This document shows positions 49,942-58,222 of a stretch of 64,000 bases of DNA, piece by piece. The notes under the pieces were generated by a model. The model was not told the DNA's origin. It saw only the letters and a program-made list of their open reading frames with translations, and made no database searches. Each line of letters opens with the position of its first letter. Position 1 is the first letter of the stretch. Position numbers and translations under genes: made by a program. The DNA comes from Alcanivorax sp. (GTDB lineage Bacteria > Pseudomonadota > Gammaproteobacteria > Pseudomonadales > Alcanivoracaceae): assembly GCF_017794965.1 (NCBI RefSeq), contig NZ_CP051240.1, positions 682,001-746,000 of the forward strand. The letters are read 5' to 3'.

Positions 49942-51288
49942 TCAATGACCGCCCAGCTTCTTCTCCAGATGGTGAATGTCCACGCCGCCTTCCAGGAAGG
50001 CTTGATCCCGGAAGATCTTTTCTCGGTGCAGGTCCACGTTGGTCTTGATGCCTTCCACCACGATTTCGTCCAGGGCGTTGCGCATGCGGGCCATGGCGAT
50101 GTCGCGGCTTTCCCCCCAGGTGATCAGTTTGCCGATCAGGGAGTCGTAGTAGGGAGGTACGCTGTAGCCGCTGTAGATATGGGAGTCTACGCGGATGCCG
50201 TTGCCGCCGGGGGCATGGAAGTAGGTGACCTTGCCTGGAGACGGGGTAAAGCGAACCGGATCTTCGGCATTGACCCGCACTTCGATGGCGTGGCCCTGGA
50301 ACGTCACGTCTTCTTGCTGGATCTGCAGGCCTTCTCCGCCGGCGATGCGCAGCTGTTCCTTGACGATGTCCACACCGGTGATCATTTCGGTGACCGGGTG
50401 TTCTACCTGGACGCGGGTGTTCATCTCAATGAAGTAGAAGCCTTCGTTCTCATACAGGAACTCGAAGGTGCCCGCACCGCGGTAGTTGATTTCCTTGCAC
50501 GCGTTGACGCAGCGCATGGCCACTTCGTCTTTCAGGTGCTGGGGGATCTGCGGGGCGGGTGCTTCTTCCACCACCTTCTGGTGACGACGCTGCAGGGAGC
50601 AATCCCGGTCGCCCAGATGGATGGCATGGCCAGCGCCGTCGGCCAGTACCTGCACTTCCACGTGACGGGGTTTCTGCAGGAACTTTTCCATGTACACGGT
50701 GGCGTCCCCGAAGGCGTTCTTGGCTTCGGAGCGGGTCAGGGTGATGGCGTTGAGCAGGGTGCGCTCTTCTTCCACCACGCGCATGCCGCGACCACCACCG
50801 CCGGCGGCGGCCTTGATGATTACCGGGTAACCGATGTCGCGAGCCATCTGCAGGGCGGCTTGGTCATCGTCACCCACCGGGCCGTTGGAGCCGGGTACGG
50901 TGGGCACGCCGGCCTTCTTCATGGCCTCAATGGCGGCCACCTTGTTGCCCATCAGGCGAATAGTGTCTGCCTTTGGCCCGATGAAGATAAAGCCGGAACG
51001 TTCCACGCTCTCGGCAAAATCCGCATTTTCTGCCAGGAAACCGTAGCCGGGATGAATGGCGTCGGCGTCGGTGACTTCGGCGGCACTGATGATGGCAGGA
51101 ATGTTCAGGTAGGAGTCCACGGAAGGTGCGGGACCGATGCAGACCGCTTCGTCAGCCAGACGAACGTGCATCAGGTCGCGGTCGGCCTTGGAGTAGACGG
51201 CGACGGTGCGTATGCCCAGTTCCTTGCAGGCGCGCAGGATACGCAGGGCGATTTCGCCACGGTTGGCAATGACAACCTTTTCCAGCAT
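49942..51288 (-). CDS. accC: Acetyl-CoA carboxylase, biotin carboxylase subunit
   Basis: AccC carboxylates the biotin of AccB with bicarbonate and ATP, the first half-reaction of fatty acid synthesis. The 448-residue ATP-grasp protein shows VVIANRGEIALRILRACKELGI, VIIKAAAGGGGRGMRVV, YMEKFLQKPRHVEVQVL, the core EEAPAPQIP and IEMNTRVQVEHPVTEM. It follows accB with a 14-base gap. Confidence 0.98.
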   Translation of the reverse strand: MLEKVVIANRGEIALRILRACKELGIRTVAVYSKADRDLMHVRLADEAVCIGPAPSVDSYLNIPAIISAAEVTDADAIHPGYGFLAENADFAESVERSGFIFIGPKADTIRLMGNKVAAIEAMKKAGVPTVPGSNGPVGDDDQAALQMARDIGYPVIIKAAAGGGGRGMRVVEEERTLLNAITLTRSEAKNAFGDATVYMEKFLQKPRHVEVQVLADGAGHAIHLGDRDCSLQRRHQKVVEEAPAPQIPQHLKDEVAMRCVNACKEINYRGAGTFEFLYENEGFYFIEMNTRVQVEHPVTEMITGVDIVKEQLRIAGGEGLQIQQEDVTFQGHAIEVRVNAEDPVRFTPSPGKVTYFHAPGGNGIRVDSHIYSGYSVPPYYDSLIGKLITWGESRDIAMARMRNALDEIVVEGIKTNVDLHREKIFRDQAFLEGGVDIHHLEKKLGGH

Positions 51289-51302
51289 GAGAGATGCCTC
51301 CC

Positions 51303-51764
51303 TTAAACGATGGAGAAGAGAGGCTGATCAAACTCAACCGGTTCGCCGTCTTCGACCAGGATGGCATCGATGGTGCCGGACTTGTCCGCTTCGATCTGGT
51401 TCATCATCTTCATGGCTTCCACGATGCACAGGACATCGCCGGCCTGAACCTTCTTGCCCACTTCAGCGAACATGGGGGCGCCCGGTGCCGGGGAACGGTA
51501 GAAAGTGCCGACCATGGGGGAGCGAACCATGTGACCGCTAGGGGTGTCAGCTGCCGGAGCGGCTGCCTCTGCGGCGGGAGCCGGGGCTGGCGCCGGTGCT
51601 GCAGGAGCGGCCTGCGGAGCGGCAACATACTGGGTCGGAGCAGCGGCGACCTTGTTGCCGCCACGGCTGATGCGTACAGACTCTTCGCCTTCGCAGATTT
51701 CCAGCTCTTCAATGCCGGACTCTTCCAGCAGCTCAATCAGTTTCTTGATCTTGCGAATATCCAT
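51303..51764 (-). CDS. accB: Biotin carboxyl carrier protein of acetyl-CoA carboxylase
   Basis: The 153-residue BCCP has a short N-terminal region (MDIRKIKKLIELLEESGIEELEI), an Ala/Pro linker (about residues 45-80) and the biotinyl domain. The target Lys sits in CIVEAMKMMNQIEADKSG. It is the middle gene of aroQ-accB-accC. Confidence 0.98.
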   Translation of the reverse strand: MDIRKIKKLIELLEESGIEELEICEGEESVRISRGGNKVAAAPTQYVAAPQAAPAAPAPAPAPAAEAAAPAADTPSGHMVRSPMVGTFYRSPAPGAPMFAEVGKKVQAGDVLCIVEAMKMMNQIEADKSGTIDAILVEDGEPVEFDQPLFSIV

Positions 51765-51781
51765 GTCTCTAAACCATCCAG

Positions 51782-52225
51782 TTATTCGGGGGGCAGTTGT
51801 TCAAGGGCGGCGGTCAGCGCCAGCTGGTAGCCAATGGCACCCAGCCCGCAGATCACGCCGCGCGCGATATCGGAGAAATAAGAGTGGTGGCGGAACGTTT
51901 CCCGGGTATGCACGTTGGACAGGTGCACTTCAATGAAGGGAATGGCCACGGCCAACAGGGCATCACGCAGGGCGACACTGGTATGCGTGAAGGCTGCCGG
52001 GTTGATGATGATGAAGTCGATGCCTTCGGTGCGGGCATCGTGAATCCGCTCAATCAGCTCGTATTCCGCGTTGCTTTGCAGATGCTGCAGGTGATGGCCG
52101 GCCTGGCTGGCCTGGTCCTGCAGTTGCTGATTGATGTCGGCCAGGGTGGTGCGCCCATACTTGTCCGGCTCGCGGGTGCCAAGCAGGTTCAGATTGGGGC
52201 CATGTAAGACCAGAATGGAAGCCAA
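51782..52225 (-). CDS. aroQ: 3-dehydroquinate dehydratase, type II
   Basis: AroQ performs the third step of the shikimate pathway. The 147-residue dodecameric type II enzyme shows LVLHGPNLNLLGTREPDKYG (catalytic Tyr), IIINPAAFTHTSVALRDAL, and EVHLSNVHTRETFRHHSYFSDIARGVICGLG with the catalytic His and Arg. It starts the aroQ-accBC operon, an order typical of gammaproteobacteria. Confidence 0.97.
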   Translation of the reverse strand: MASILVLHGPNLNLLGTREPDKYGRTTLADINQQLQDQASQAGHHLQHLQSNAEYELIERIHDARTEGIDFIIINPAAFTHTSVALRDALLAVAIPFIEVHLSNVHTRETFRHHSYFSDIARGVICGLGAIGYQLALTAALEQLPPE

Positions 52226-52479
52226 AACGGGTCTCCCTGGGAGAATGTGTCGTTATTTGTCGTGAACGTGCAGGAAAAGCACGGATAAGCCGAGGCTTTC
52301 TTGCACTCATGCAATACTAGGGTGAAACAGGGGTAGATAAAAGGGGTTTACAACATTCGTTACAAGTTGCCGGGAGATACTGGTAAATCGGTACTATTTC
52401 ACGTTTTTTGTTTAGGGGGAGGCGCTGCAAGCGACAAGGCGCGGGATGGGGTGACACTGCTCGCGCGTCTACGGAGCTA

Positions 52480-52511
52480 CTGTAGGCGTTCCCTTCCAGG
52501 GGATGAACCAT
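52480..52511. repeat. REP-like half unit, degenerate
   Basis: TGTAGGCGTTCCCTTCCAGG followed by GGATGAACC resembles the inverse of the right arm at 63350-63380. The opposite arm is not intact. Confidence 0.5.
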
Positions 52512-52594
52512 GCGAAGCATGGAATCGCCCGCAGGGTGATCAGGGATCGAAAGGCATAACCCGACCATCCTGCGCCGTTCCTGGGTTTTGCCTT

Positions 52595-52622
52595 TCGCAA
52601 CTCGACACCCGTTACCCGCTTC
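52595..52622. repeat. weak heptamer run at dsbD stop
   Basis: Four loosely related 7-bp words (TCGCAAC, TCGACAC, CCGTTAC, CCGCTTC) lie just past the dsbD stop. Confidence 0.4.
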
Positions 52623-52628
52623 TGCTTT

Positions 52629-54488
52629 TTAGAGGTGCGGCATGACCCTGGCGTTGAGGTGCTCGATAAAGCGTTCCGGCCCCATCTCGCCCAGTACCCG
52701 GGACTTAGGGATCTCGGTGCTGGCGGGGGTGAAGAACACCAGGGCCGGCAGGCCGAGGATGTTGTACTGCTCCATAATGGCCTGACTGTCCGCGTTGATC
52801 TCGGTGATATCCACCCGGTAGAGGTCAAAGCCCTGCATTTCGGCAAGTACCGCCTCATTGCTGAGGGTGGTTTCTTCCAGCACCTTGCAGGCTACGCACC
52901 ACTCGGCAAAGAAATCCACCAGCACCGGTTTGCCAGCCTGGCGGGAAGCGGCCAGGGCCTGTTCCAGTGACGCCTTGCCGACCACTGTTTGCCATGGGCC
53001 GTGATCCTGTTCCGCCGGCTGGGTGGTCTGCTGCGTCGCTACCGGTTGCTGCGTCAGTGGCTGGAGTGGCTGCAAAGGATCGCTGCCGCCGCTCAGGGCA
53101 CCCACTATCATTACCGAACCGTAAAGGGCCAACACCAGTGCCACGCCTCGCTTGAGACGGGCAAGGCCTTCCCCGGCGGCGTCCAGTGCGCCCAGTTGAA
53201 CCCCATAGATGGCCAGCAACAGGCCGTACAGGCCCAGGGTGATGGTGCCGCTGATGATGCGGTCCAGCAGCCAGATGGCCACGCCCAGCATCACTACACC
53301 GAAGAAACGCTTGATCTCATCCATCCAGTGCCCGGCTCTGGGCAGCAGGCTGGCGCCGCCGGTGCCGGCAATAATGAGAGGAATGCCCATGCCGATGGAC
53401 AGGGCGAACAGAGAGGCGGCCCCGGTCACGGCATCGCCGCTGGCGGCCACATAAATCAGGGCGCCGGCGAGAATCGGGGTTACACAGGGAGACACCACCA
53501 GCGCGGAAATGGCCCCCATGAGGGCGGCGCCAAACAGGCTGCCACGTTTTTCGGCGCCGGGTTGATGCAGTTTGTCGCGCAGGAAGTGGGGCAGCTGCAG
53601 TTCATAGAGTCCGAACATGGACAGGGCCAGCAGCACAAAGATGACCGCGGAGGTAATAATGGCCGCGGGTTGCTGCAGCAGGAATTGCAGGTTGAGGCCG
53701 GCACCAAACAGCGCCACCAATAACCCGGCCAGGGTGTAGGGTACGGCGACACCCAGGACATAGGCGCTGCTCAACACAAAGCCACGGCTGGCGCTGGGGT
53801 TGTCCTCGCCGGCAATGATGCCGGACAGGATAGGCACCATGGGGAAAACACAGGGTGTGAAGGCGAGCAATAGTCCGCCAACGAAAAACAGGCCCACGAT
53901 CAGGCCAATGGACTGGCTCTCCATCCATTCGTTGAAGGCGTTGGCATCATCGGATTGCAGGGTATTGAGAAAGCTGCCGCTGTCATTGTCGGAGGGGGCC
54001 GCCGTGGCGGCCGGCGACTTTTTTGTGGGCGTGGGGCTGCTGAACTCAAAGGTCTTGCGGGTGGGGGGGTAACACAGGGTGTCCTCGATACAGCCCTGGT
54101 AGCGAACCTCCAGCACGGTATCCACCAGTGGGACACTCTGCAGGGGCAAGGTCAGGCCCACGCGGTGAAAATAGACGATGACATCGCCAAAAATCTCGTC
54201 GGTCTTGGCTTTGCCCTCCGGCAAGGTAAGGCCTTCAAAGCTGTCCAGCACATTGCCGTTGGTGTCTTTCAGGGTGAAGCCGAAGCGATGCTGGTACAGA
54301 TACACATCATCAATCAGCTCAAAGTCAAGCAGCAGTTGCTGGTTGTCCCAGTCGGCATCGGTGACCAGCTGGATGGCCTCATCGACGGTGGGCAGGCGCT
54401 CCTCACCAAACAGGCCCTGTGCCACAGATGTGGACCATGCCAGCAGCAGTACCAGAGCGGTCCCCAGTCGTTGCCAGGTTAGTTGCAT
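52629..54488 (-). CDS. dsbD: Thiol:disulfide interchange protein DsbD
   Basis: DsbD carries electrons from cytosolic thioredoxin to periplasmic thiol proteins. The 619-residue protein has a signal peptide and an N-terminal alpha domain with the Cys pair in GCIEDTLCYPP. The eight-helix membrane part has Cys in FTPCVFPMVP and SPCVTPILAG, and the C-terminal thioredoxin domain has EWCVACK. GAGGAGAAAG precedes the ATG at 54488. It is divergent from a TlpA-like thioredoxin, a likely client. Confidence 0.96.
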   Translation of the reverse strand: MQLTWQRLGTALVLLLAWSTSVAQGLFGEERLPTVDEAIQLVTDADWDNQQLLLDFELIDDVYLYQHRFGFTLKDTNGNVLDSFEGLTLPEGKAKTDEIFGDVIVYFHRVGLTLPLQSVPLVDTVLEVRYQGCIEDTLCYPPTRKTFEFSSPTPTKKSPAATAAPSDNDSGSFLNTLQSDDANAFNEWMESQSIGLIVGLFFVGGLLLAFTPCVFPMVPILSGIIAGEDNPSASRGFVLSSAYVLGVAVPYTLAGLLVALFGAGLNLQFLLQQPAAIITSAVIFVLLALSMFGLYELQLPHFLRDKLHQPGAEKRGSLFGAALMGAISALVVSPCVTPILAGALIYVAASGDAVTGAASLFALSIGMGIPLIIAGTGGASLLPRAGHWMDEIKRFFGVVMLGVAIWLLDRIISGTITLGLYGLLLAIYGVQLGALDAAGEGLARLKRGVALVLALYGSVMIVGALSGGSDPLQPLQPLTQQPVATQQTTQPAEQDHGPWQTVVGKASLEQALAASRQAGKPVLVDFFAEWCVACKVLEETTLSNEAVLAEMQGFDLYRVDITEINADSQAIMEQYNILGLPALVFFTPASTEIPKSRVLGEMGPERFIEHLNARVMPHL

Positions 54489-54622
54489 TACTTTCTCCTC
54501 AATCCCCGAAGCCGAAACAGTGGCATCCCTTTGATGCCGGTATGGCAAATAAGTTTCAGGGCGGAATCTTAACGGTCCCTTATGAGACCTGAAAAACGTC
54601 AAGGGGAACAATCATCAAGCGC

Positions 54623-54639
54623 CTTAAGGTTGCTTTAAG
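54623..54639 (+). promoter_or_regulatory. PmrA/QseB-type direct-repeat box
   Basis: CTTAAG-GTTGC-TTTAAG fits the PmrA-box pattern (YTTAAK-N5-YTTAAK). It also lies in a hairpin GCGCCTTAA...TTAAGGCGC. It is 41 bases before the tlpA-like ATG, at a distance that suits an activator upstream of the promoter. The regulator of the same operon is of the PmrA/QseB branch. Confidence 0.6.
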
Positions 54640-54680
54640 GCGCCCATAGGAAGCTGTGGTCTCAACATAAGGAGAACCTC

Positions 54681-55127
54681 ATGCGCTTCCTTCGGGTGCT
54701 TGTCCTGCTGGCCATTCCCTGGCTGGCTCACGCTGAATCCCTGCCATTTTCCCAAGAGCTGGTGGCAGACGCAAAAGTGATTTACGTCGATTTCTGGGCC
54801 AGCTGGTGTGGCCCTTGCCGTCGTTCCTTTCCCTGGCTCAATCATATGCAGGCCAAATATGGCGACAAGGGCTTCACCGTGATCGGGGTGAACGTGGATC
54901 CCGAGCGGGATGATGCCCAACGGTTTCTGCATAAATACCCTGCCACCTTCCCGCTGGTCTATGACCCTGACGGGGAGCTTGCCACCCGCTACGCCCTGCA
55001 GGGTATGCCCAGTTCGGTTCTGCTCAATGCGGATGGTAAAGAGCTGTCCCGGCACATCGGGTTTTCCGGAAAACACAAAGGTGAATACGAACAGGAAATC
55101 GTTCAGCTATTGGAGGCAGAGCAATGA
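54681..55127 (+). CDS. TlpA-like periplasmic thioredoxin
   Basis: The 148-residue precursor has a Sec signal peptide (FLRVLVLLAIPWLAHA) and a thioredoxin domain with the active site WASWCGPCRRSFP (about residues 45-57) and the cis-Pro loop GMPSSVLL. It is probably reduced by the divergent DsbD. AAGGAGAACC precedes the ATG. Its stop overlaps the DUF4266 gene (ATGA), so it is the first gene of the six-gene operon ending with a histidine kinase. Confidence 0.93.
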   Translation: MRFLRVLVLLAIPWLAHAESLPFSQELVADAKVIYVDFWASWCGPCRRSFPWLNHMQAKYGDKGFTVIGVNVDPERDDAQRFLHKYPATFPLVYDPDGELATRYALQGMPSSVLLNADGKELSRHIGFSGKHKGEYEQEIVQLLEAEQ

Positions 55128-55351
55128 AAAATGTATTGGGCCTGGTGGCCGTGATGGCGGTCCTTGGCGCTCTTGCCGGGTGCCAGAGCCTGGGGGTGCA
55201 GCCGTGGGAACGCGATCTATTGGCCAAACCGGTCATGACACCGGGGGCGGCTGACGGTCTCGATGATGCGCTGGATGACCACATTTATTTCAGTAAGGAA
55301 GCGTCCAGTGGTGGGCGTGGATTTGGCGGCGGTGGCTGCGGCTGTAACTGA
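55124..55351 (+). CDS. DUF4266 lipoprotein
   Basis: This 75-residue lipoprotein has the lipobox LAGC at about residues 17-20. A short acidic middle (GAADGLDDALDDHIYF) and a striking C-terminus GGRGFGGGGCGCN follow. The Gly-rich Cys-Gly-Cys-Asn tail is the family hallmark. I infer a metal- or redox-binding tail or a processed end, but no function is established. Gene order with TlpA, DUF3570 and ApbE recurs in this family. Confidence 0.85.
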   Translation: MKNVLGLVAVMAVLGALAGCQSLGVQPWERDLLAKPVMTPGAADGLDDALDDHIYFSKEASSGGRGFGGGGCGCN

Positions 55352-55361
55352 GGAACGAACC

Positions 55362-56630
55362 ATGAAAAGAATGCTGGATGGAAAGAAGATTGGTGCGGGC
55401 CTCGCAGCAGCTACCTGTTCCCTGCTGGGGCAACCCGCTATGGCGCAGGATACGGCAGATGCATGGCAATTTGATTCTGCAGTGCTTTACTACAGTGAGC
55501 AGGACCGTGTGACAGCCGTGGAGCCGGTGGTGCGTGGAAAAAAGCAGTTTCAGGATGAAAGTGAGCTTGAGCTCAAACTGACTCTGGATAGCCTCACCGG
55601 TGCTTCGCATAATGGTGCGATAACGTCTGACAAGCCGCAGACCTTTACATCCCCTTCCGGGGCCAGCACCTATCAGGTGACCAATGAGGTGCCGCTGGAT
55701 GATGCCTTCAAGGACACCCGGGTCGCCGCCAATCTGCAGTACACCCGTCCCTTCACCCGCACCTTGCGCTGGACCGGTGGGCTGAACTTCTCCAACGAAT
55801 ATGACTTCACCTCTGTGGGGCTCAATGCCGGGTTGCTGTGGGATTTGAATAGCAAGAACACGACCCTGACCTTCGGCCTGGCTCATGAGGCCGATACCAT
55901 TGATCCGGTGGGCGGTTCTCCGGTAGGGCTGACTTTCCAGAGTGATGATGACAAGACCGACGGCAGTGAAGACAAGTCCATCAATGATGTCCTGATCGGC
56001 CTGACCCAGGTCATCAATCGCCGCTGGATCATGCAGCTGAATTACAACCTGTCCATGTCCGACGGCTATCACACCGATCCCTACAAGGTGGTCACGGTGG
56101 TGGATGCCAATGGTGATCCGCTGGAGGCGGAAAGCTTCGGCGGCACCGATATCGGTGCCGGTGACGCGCAGATATTCGAGCTGCGTCCGGATTCGCGCAC
56201 CAAGAATACGCTGTACTGGGAAAACCGTTATCACTTCAGTCGTGACGTGCTGGCGGTGGGTTACCGTTTCATGTCTGACGACTGGGGCATTACCTCCCAT
56301 ACCCTGGATGTGAAGTACCGTTTCCAGTTCGACAATGGCTGGTACCTGCAACCGCATGTTCGCTGGTATGACCAGAGCGAGGCGGATTTCTACCAGGAAT
56401 CCATTACCGCTGACGAGCTCACTACCCTGCAGAACAGCAACTCTGACGTATCGGCGGATTACCGGTTGGGCAGCCTCACCGATACCACCTACGGTTTCAA
56501 GGTGGGTAAGGAGTGGGCCAACAACCAGCAGCTCAGCCTGCGGGTGGAAAGCTTTACCCAGAGTGGCGACAGCGATGCCTCGGAACTGGATGCGTTGATC
56601 ACTCAGGTCGGGTATACCTTCTATTGGTGA
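55362..56630 (+). CDS. DUF3570 probable outer-membrane beta-barrel protein
   Basis: The 422-residue precursor has a signal peptide (GAGLAAATCSLLGQPAMAQ). A long chain of alternating strands follows (LTLDSLTGASHNG, FTRTLRWTGGLNFSNEYDF, YLQPHVRWYDQSEADFY) ending in an aromatic residue (VGYTFYW), typical for Bam-inserted barrels. DUF3570 members are predicted outer-membrane proteins of unknown substrate. The ATG at 55362 was chosen because it directly precedes the signal peptide. It sits between the DUF4266 lipoprotein and ApbE. Confidence 0.88.
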   Translation: MKRMLDGKKIGAGLAAATCSLLGQPAMAQDTADAWQFDSAVLYYSEQDRVTAVEPVVRGKKQFQDESELELKLTLDSLTGASHNGAITSDKPQTFTSPSGASTYQVTNEVPLDDAFKDTRVAANLQYTRPFTRTLRWTGGLNFSNEYDFTSVGLNAGLLWDLNSKNTTLTFGLAHEADTIDPVGGSPVGLTFQSDDDKTDGSEDKSINDVLIGLTQVINRRWIMQLNYNLSMSDGYHTDPYKVVTVVDANGDPLEAESFGGTDIGAGDAQIFELRPDSRTKNTLYWENRYHFSRDVLAVGYRFMSDDWGITSHTLDVKYRFQFDNGWYLQPHVRWYDQSEADFYQESITADELTTLQNSNSDVSADYRLGSLTDTTYGFKVGKEWANNQQLSLRVESFTQSGDSDASELDALITQVGYTFYW

Positions 56631-56655
56631 CCGGTGTGACTGTGATGGAGCCCGC

Positions 56656-57576
56656 ATGAAACAGGGCAAAAAGAAACAGGGCAAGCATGTCGTCCTGGAA
56701 CAGGATGGCCCCCTCTGGCGGGGCCGTTTTGCTGCCATGGCCAGCCCCTGTGAGTGCCTGATTCGCGGAGGCAGTGAACGAGAAGCCCGGCAGCTGGCAG
56801 AGACGGTCGCGGCTGAGGCCTGGCGGATCGAGCACAAGTATTCGCGCTATCGTGACGACAATCTGATGGCGGCGATCAATGCCGGTGACGAGCAGTGGGT
56901 GAGACTCGATGACGAGACTGTCCGCTTGCTGGATTTTGCCGATCAGTGCTGGCAGCTGAGTGAGGGCGCCTTCGATATCACTTCTGGCGTATTACGCCGA
57001 GTCTGGCGATTCGATGGTTCCGACCGGATTCCCGAATCGGAACAGGTGGAGCTGTTGTTGCCTTTGGTGGGCTGGGAGAAGGTAGAGCGCCGCGATGACG
57101 CCATTCGTCTGCACCGAGGAATGGAGCTGGATCTGGGCGGGATCGGCAAGGAGTATGCGGTGGACAGTGCCTTTCAGCTGGCCGGCAGCCTCACCGATGC
57201 AGACCTGCTGGTGAATTTTGGCGGCGATCTGGTGGCACGCTCTGCCGGTGCGCCCTGGAAGGTCGGCATGGAGGGTACGGCTCGTCCCATGGAGGGGCAG
57301 CTCACGTTCACCACGGGCGCTCTGGCGACCAGTGGCGACAGCCGACGCTATCTGTTGCGTGATGGGATTCGCTACAGTCACGTGCTGGATCCCCGCAGAG
57401 GCTGGCCGGTGGCCGATGCGCCACGTGCTGTTACGGTCTTTGGTCAGCTGTGTACCCAGGCGGGCCTGCTTTCCACTCTGGCCCTGTTGCAGGGGCAGGA
57501 TGCGGAAACCCTGCTCGAGGAGGCCGGTGTGCAGTACTGGATTCAATGGGGGAATGATGCGCCTGTTACTGGTTGA
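56656..57576 (+). CDS. apbE: FAD:protein FMN transferase, ApbE family
   Basis: ApbE attaches FMN covalently to Thr/Ser of extracytosolic proteins. The 306-residue protein has FAAMASPCECLI near residue 24 and the core AWRIEHKYSRYRDDNLMAAIN. LDLGGIGKEYAVD and the metal-site ALATSGDSRRYLLRDGIRYSHVLDPRRGWPV complete the pattern. No Sec signal or lipobox is seen at the N-terminus (MKQGKKKQGKH), which is unusual for a periplasmic ApbE. No DGxSxAT-type target is evident in this operon, so the partner is unknown. Confidence 0.9.
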   Translation: MKQGKKKQGKHVVLEQDGPLWRGRFAAMASPCECLIRGGSEREARQLAETVAAEAWRIEHKYSRYRDDNLMAAINAGDEQWVRLDDETVRLLDFADQCWQLSEGAFDITSGVLRRVWRFDGSDRIPESEQVELLLPLVGWEKVERRDDAIRLHRGMELDLGGIGKEYAVDSAFQLAGSLTDADLLVNFGGDLVARSAGAPWKVGMEGTARPMEGQLTFTTGALATSGDSRRYLLRDGIRYSHVLDPRRGWPVADAPRAVTVFGQLCTQAGLLSTLALLQGQDAETLLEEAGVQYWIQWGNDAPVTG

Positions 57577-58222
57577 AGATGACAAGTTGCTGGCAGATGG
57601 CCTGCAGCGAGCGCTGCGTGCTGAAGGGTATACGGTGGATCACATCGACCGTGGAGATCTCTTGGTCCCCGCCCTGGAGGCGGGTGCTTTTGAGCTGGTG
57701 CTGTTGGACCTGGGTCTGCCGGGAATGGATGGCATGGCTGCATTACGCACCTTGCGTCAGCATGATAAAAAAATTCCCGTTATCATTATCAGCGCGCGTG
57801 ATGCGATTGATGATCGCATCAACGGTTTGGATGACGGCGCTGACGATTATCTGGTCAAGCCGTTTTCTGCCATTGAGCTGGTTGCCCGTATTCGTGCTCG
57901 CTTGCGTCGTCGCGAGGCGCCTGGCAATGAAATCCTGCATGTGGGGGATCTGGACGTCGATCCGGAACGTTTTTCCGTCACCCGCAATGGTGAGGCCGTC
58001 AATCTGTCCCGCCGTGAGATGAGTGTGCTGTTGCAACTGGTGCGCCACCGCGGGCGCGTACTTACCCGCGACCAGCTGGAGCAGGGGTTGTATGGCTGGA
58101 ACGAGGATGTAGAAAGCAATGCGCTGGAAGTCCACATCCATCATTTGCGTAAAAAGCTGGGCAGTAGCCTGATTCGTACCGTAAGGGGAGTGGGTTATAG
58201 TCTTGGTGAGGGCAGCGAATGA
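57557..58222 (+). CDS. OmpR-family response regulator, PmrA/QseB branch
   Basis: The 221-residue regulator has a receiver (VEDDKLL at residues 6-12, phospho-acceptor D51 in LLDLGLPGMDG, Lys in YLVKPFSA). A winged-helix output domain has NLSRREMSVLLQLVRHRGRVLTRDQLEQGLYG and the ESNALEVHIHHLRKKLGSSLIRTVRGVGY block of the PmrA/QseB type. It overlaps apbE by about 20 bases and the kinase by four. The PmrA-like box before tlpA suggests that it controls its own operon. Confidence 0.93.
   Translation: MRLLLVEDDKLLADGLQRALRAEGYTVDHIDRGDLLVPALEAGAFELVLLDLGLPGMDGMAALRTLRQHDKKIPVIIISARDAIDDRINGLDDGADDYLVKPFSAIELVARIRARLRRREAPGNEILHVGDLDVDPERFSVTRNGEAVNLSRREMSVLLQLVRHRGRVLTRDQLEQGLYGWNEDVESNALEVHIHHLRKKLGSSLIRTVRGVGYSLGEGSE

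Larger units (their letters stand above)
52226..52628. other. non-coding spacer dsbD/aroQ
   Basis: The part next to aroQ (52226-52400) should hold the promoter of aroQ-accB-accC, but I see no strong consensus. The distal half holds a degenerate REP-like half element and a weak period-7 run. Confidence 0.5.

Noticed and set aside
49945..51306. 453-residue open frame opposite accC
   Set aside because: accC is unmistakable on the minus strand. The antisense frame is His/Val/Gly-rich shadow sequence without family features or a ribosome-binding site.
55290..56837. 515-residue open frame opposite DUF3570 and the apbE start
   Set aside because: It spans two real plus-strand genes and their spacer, and has no signal peptide or domain pattern.
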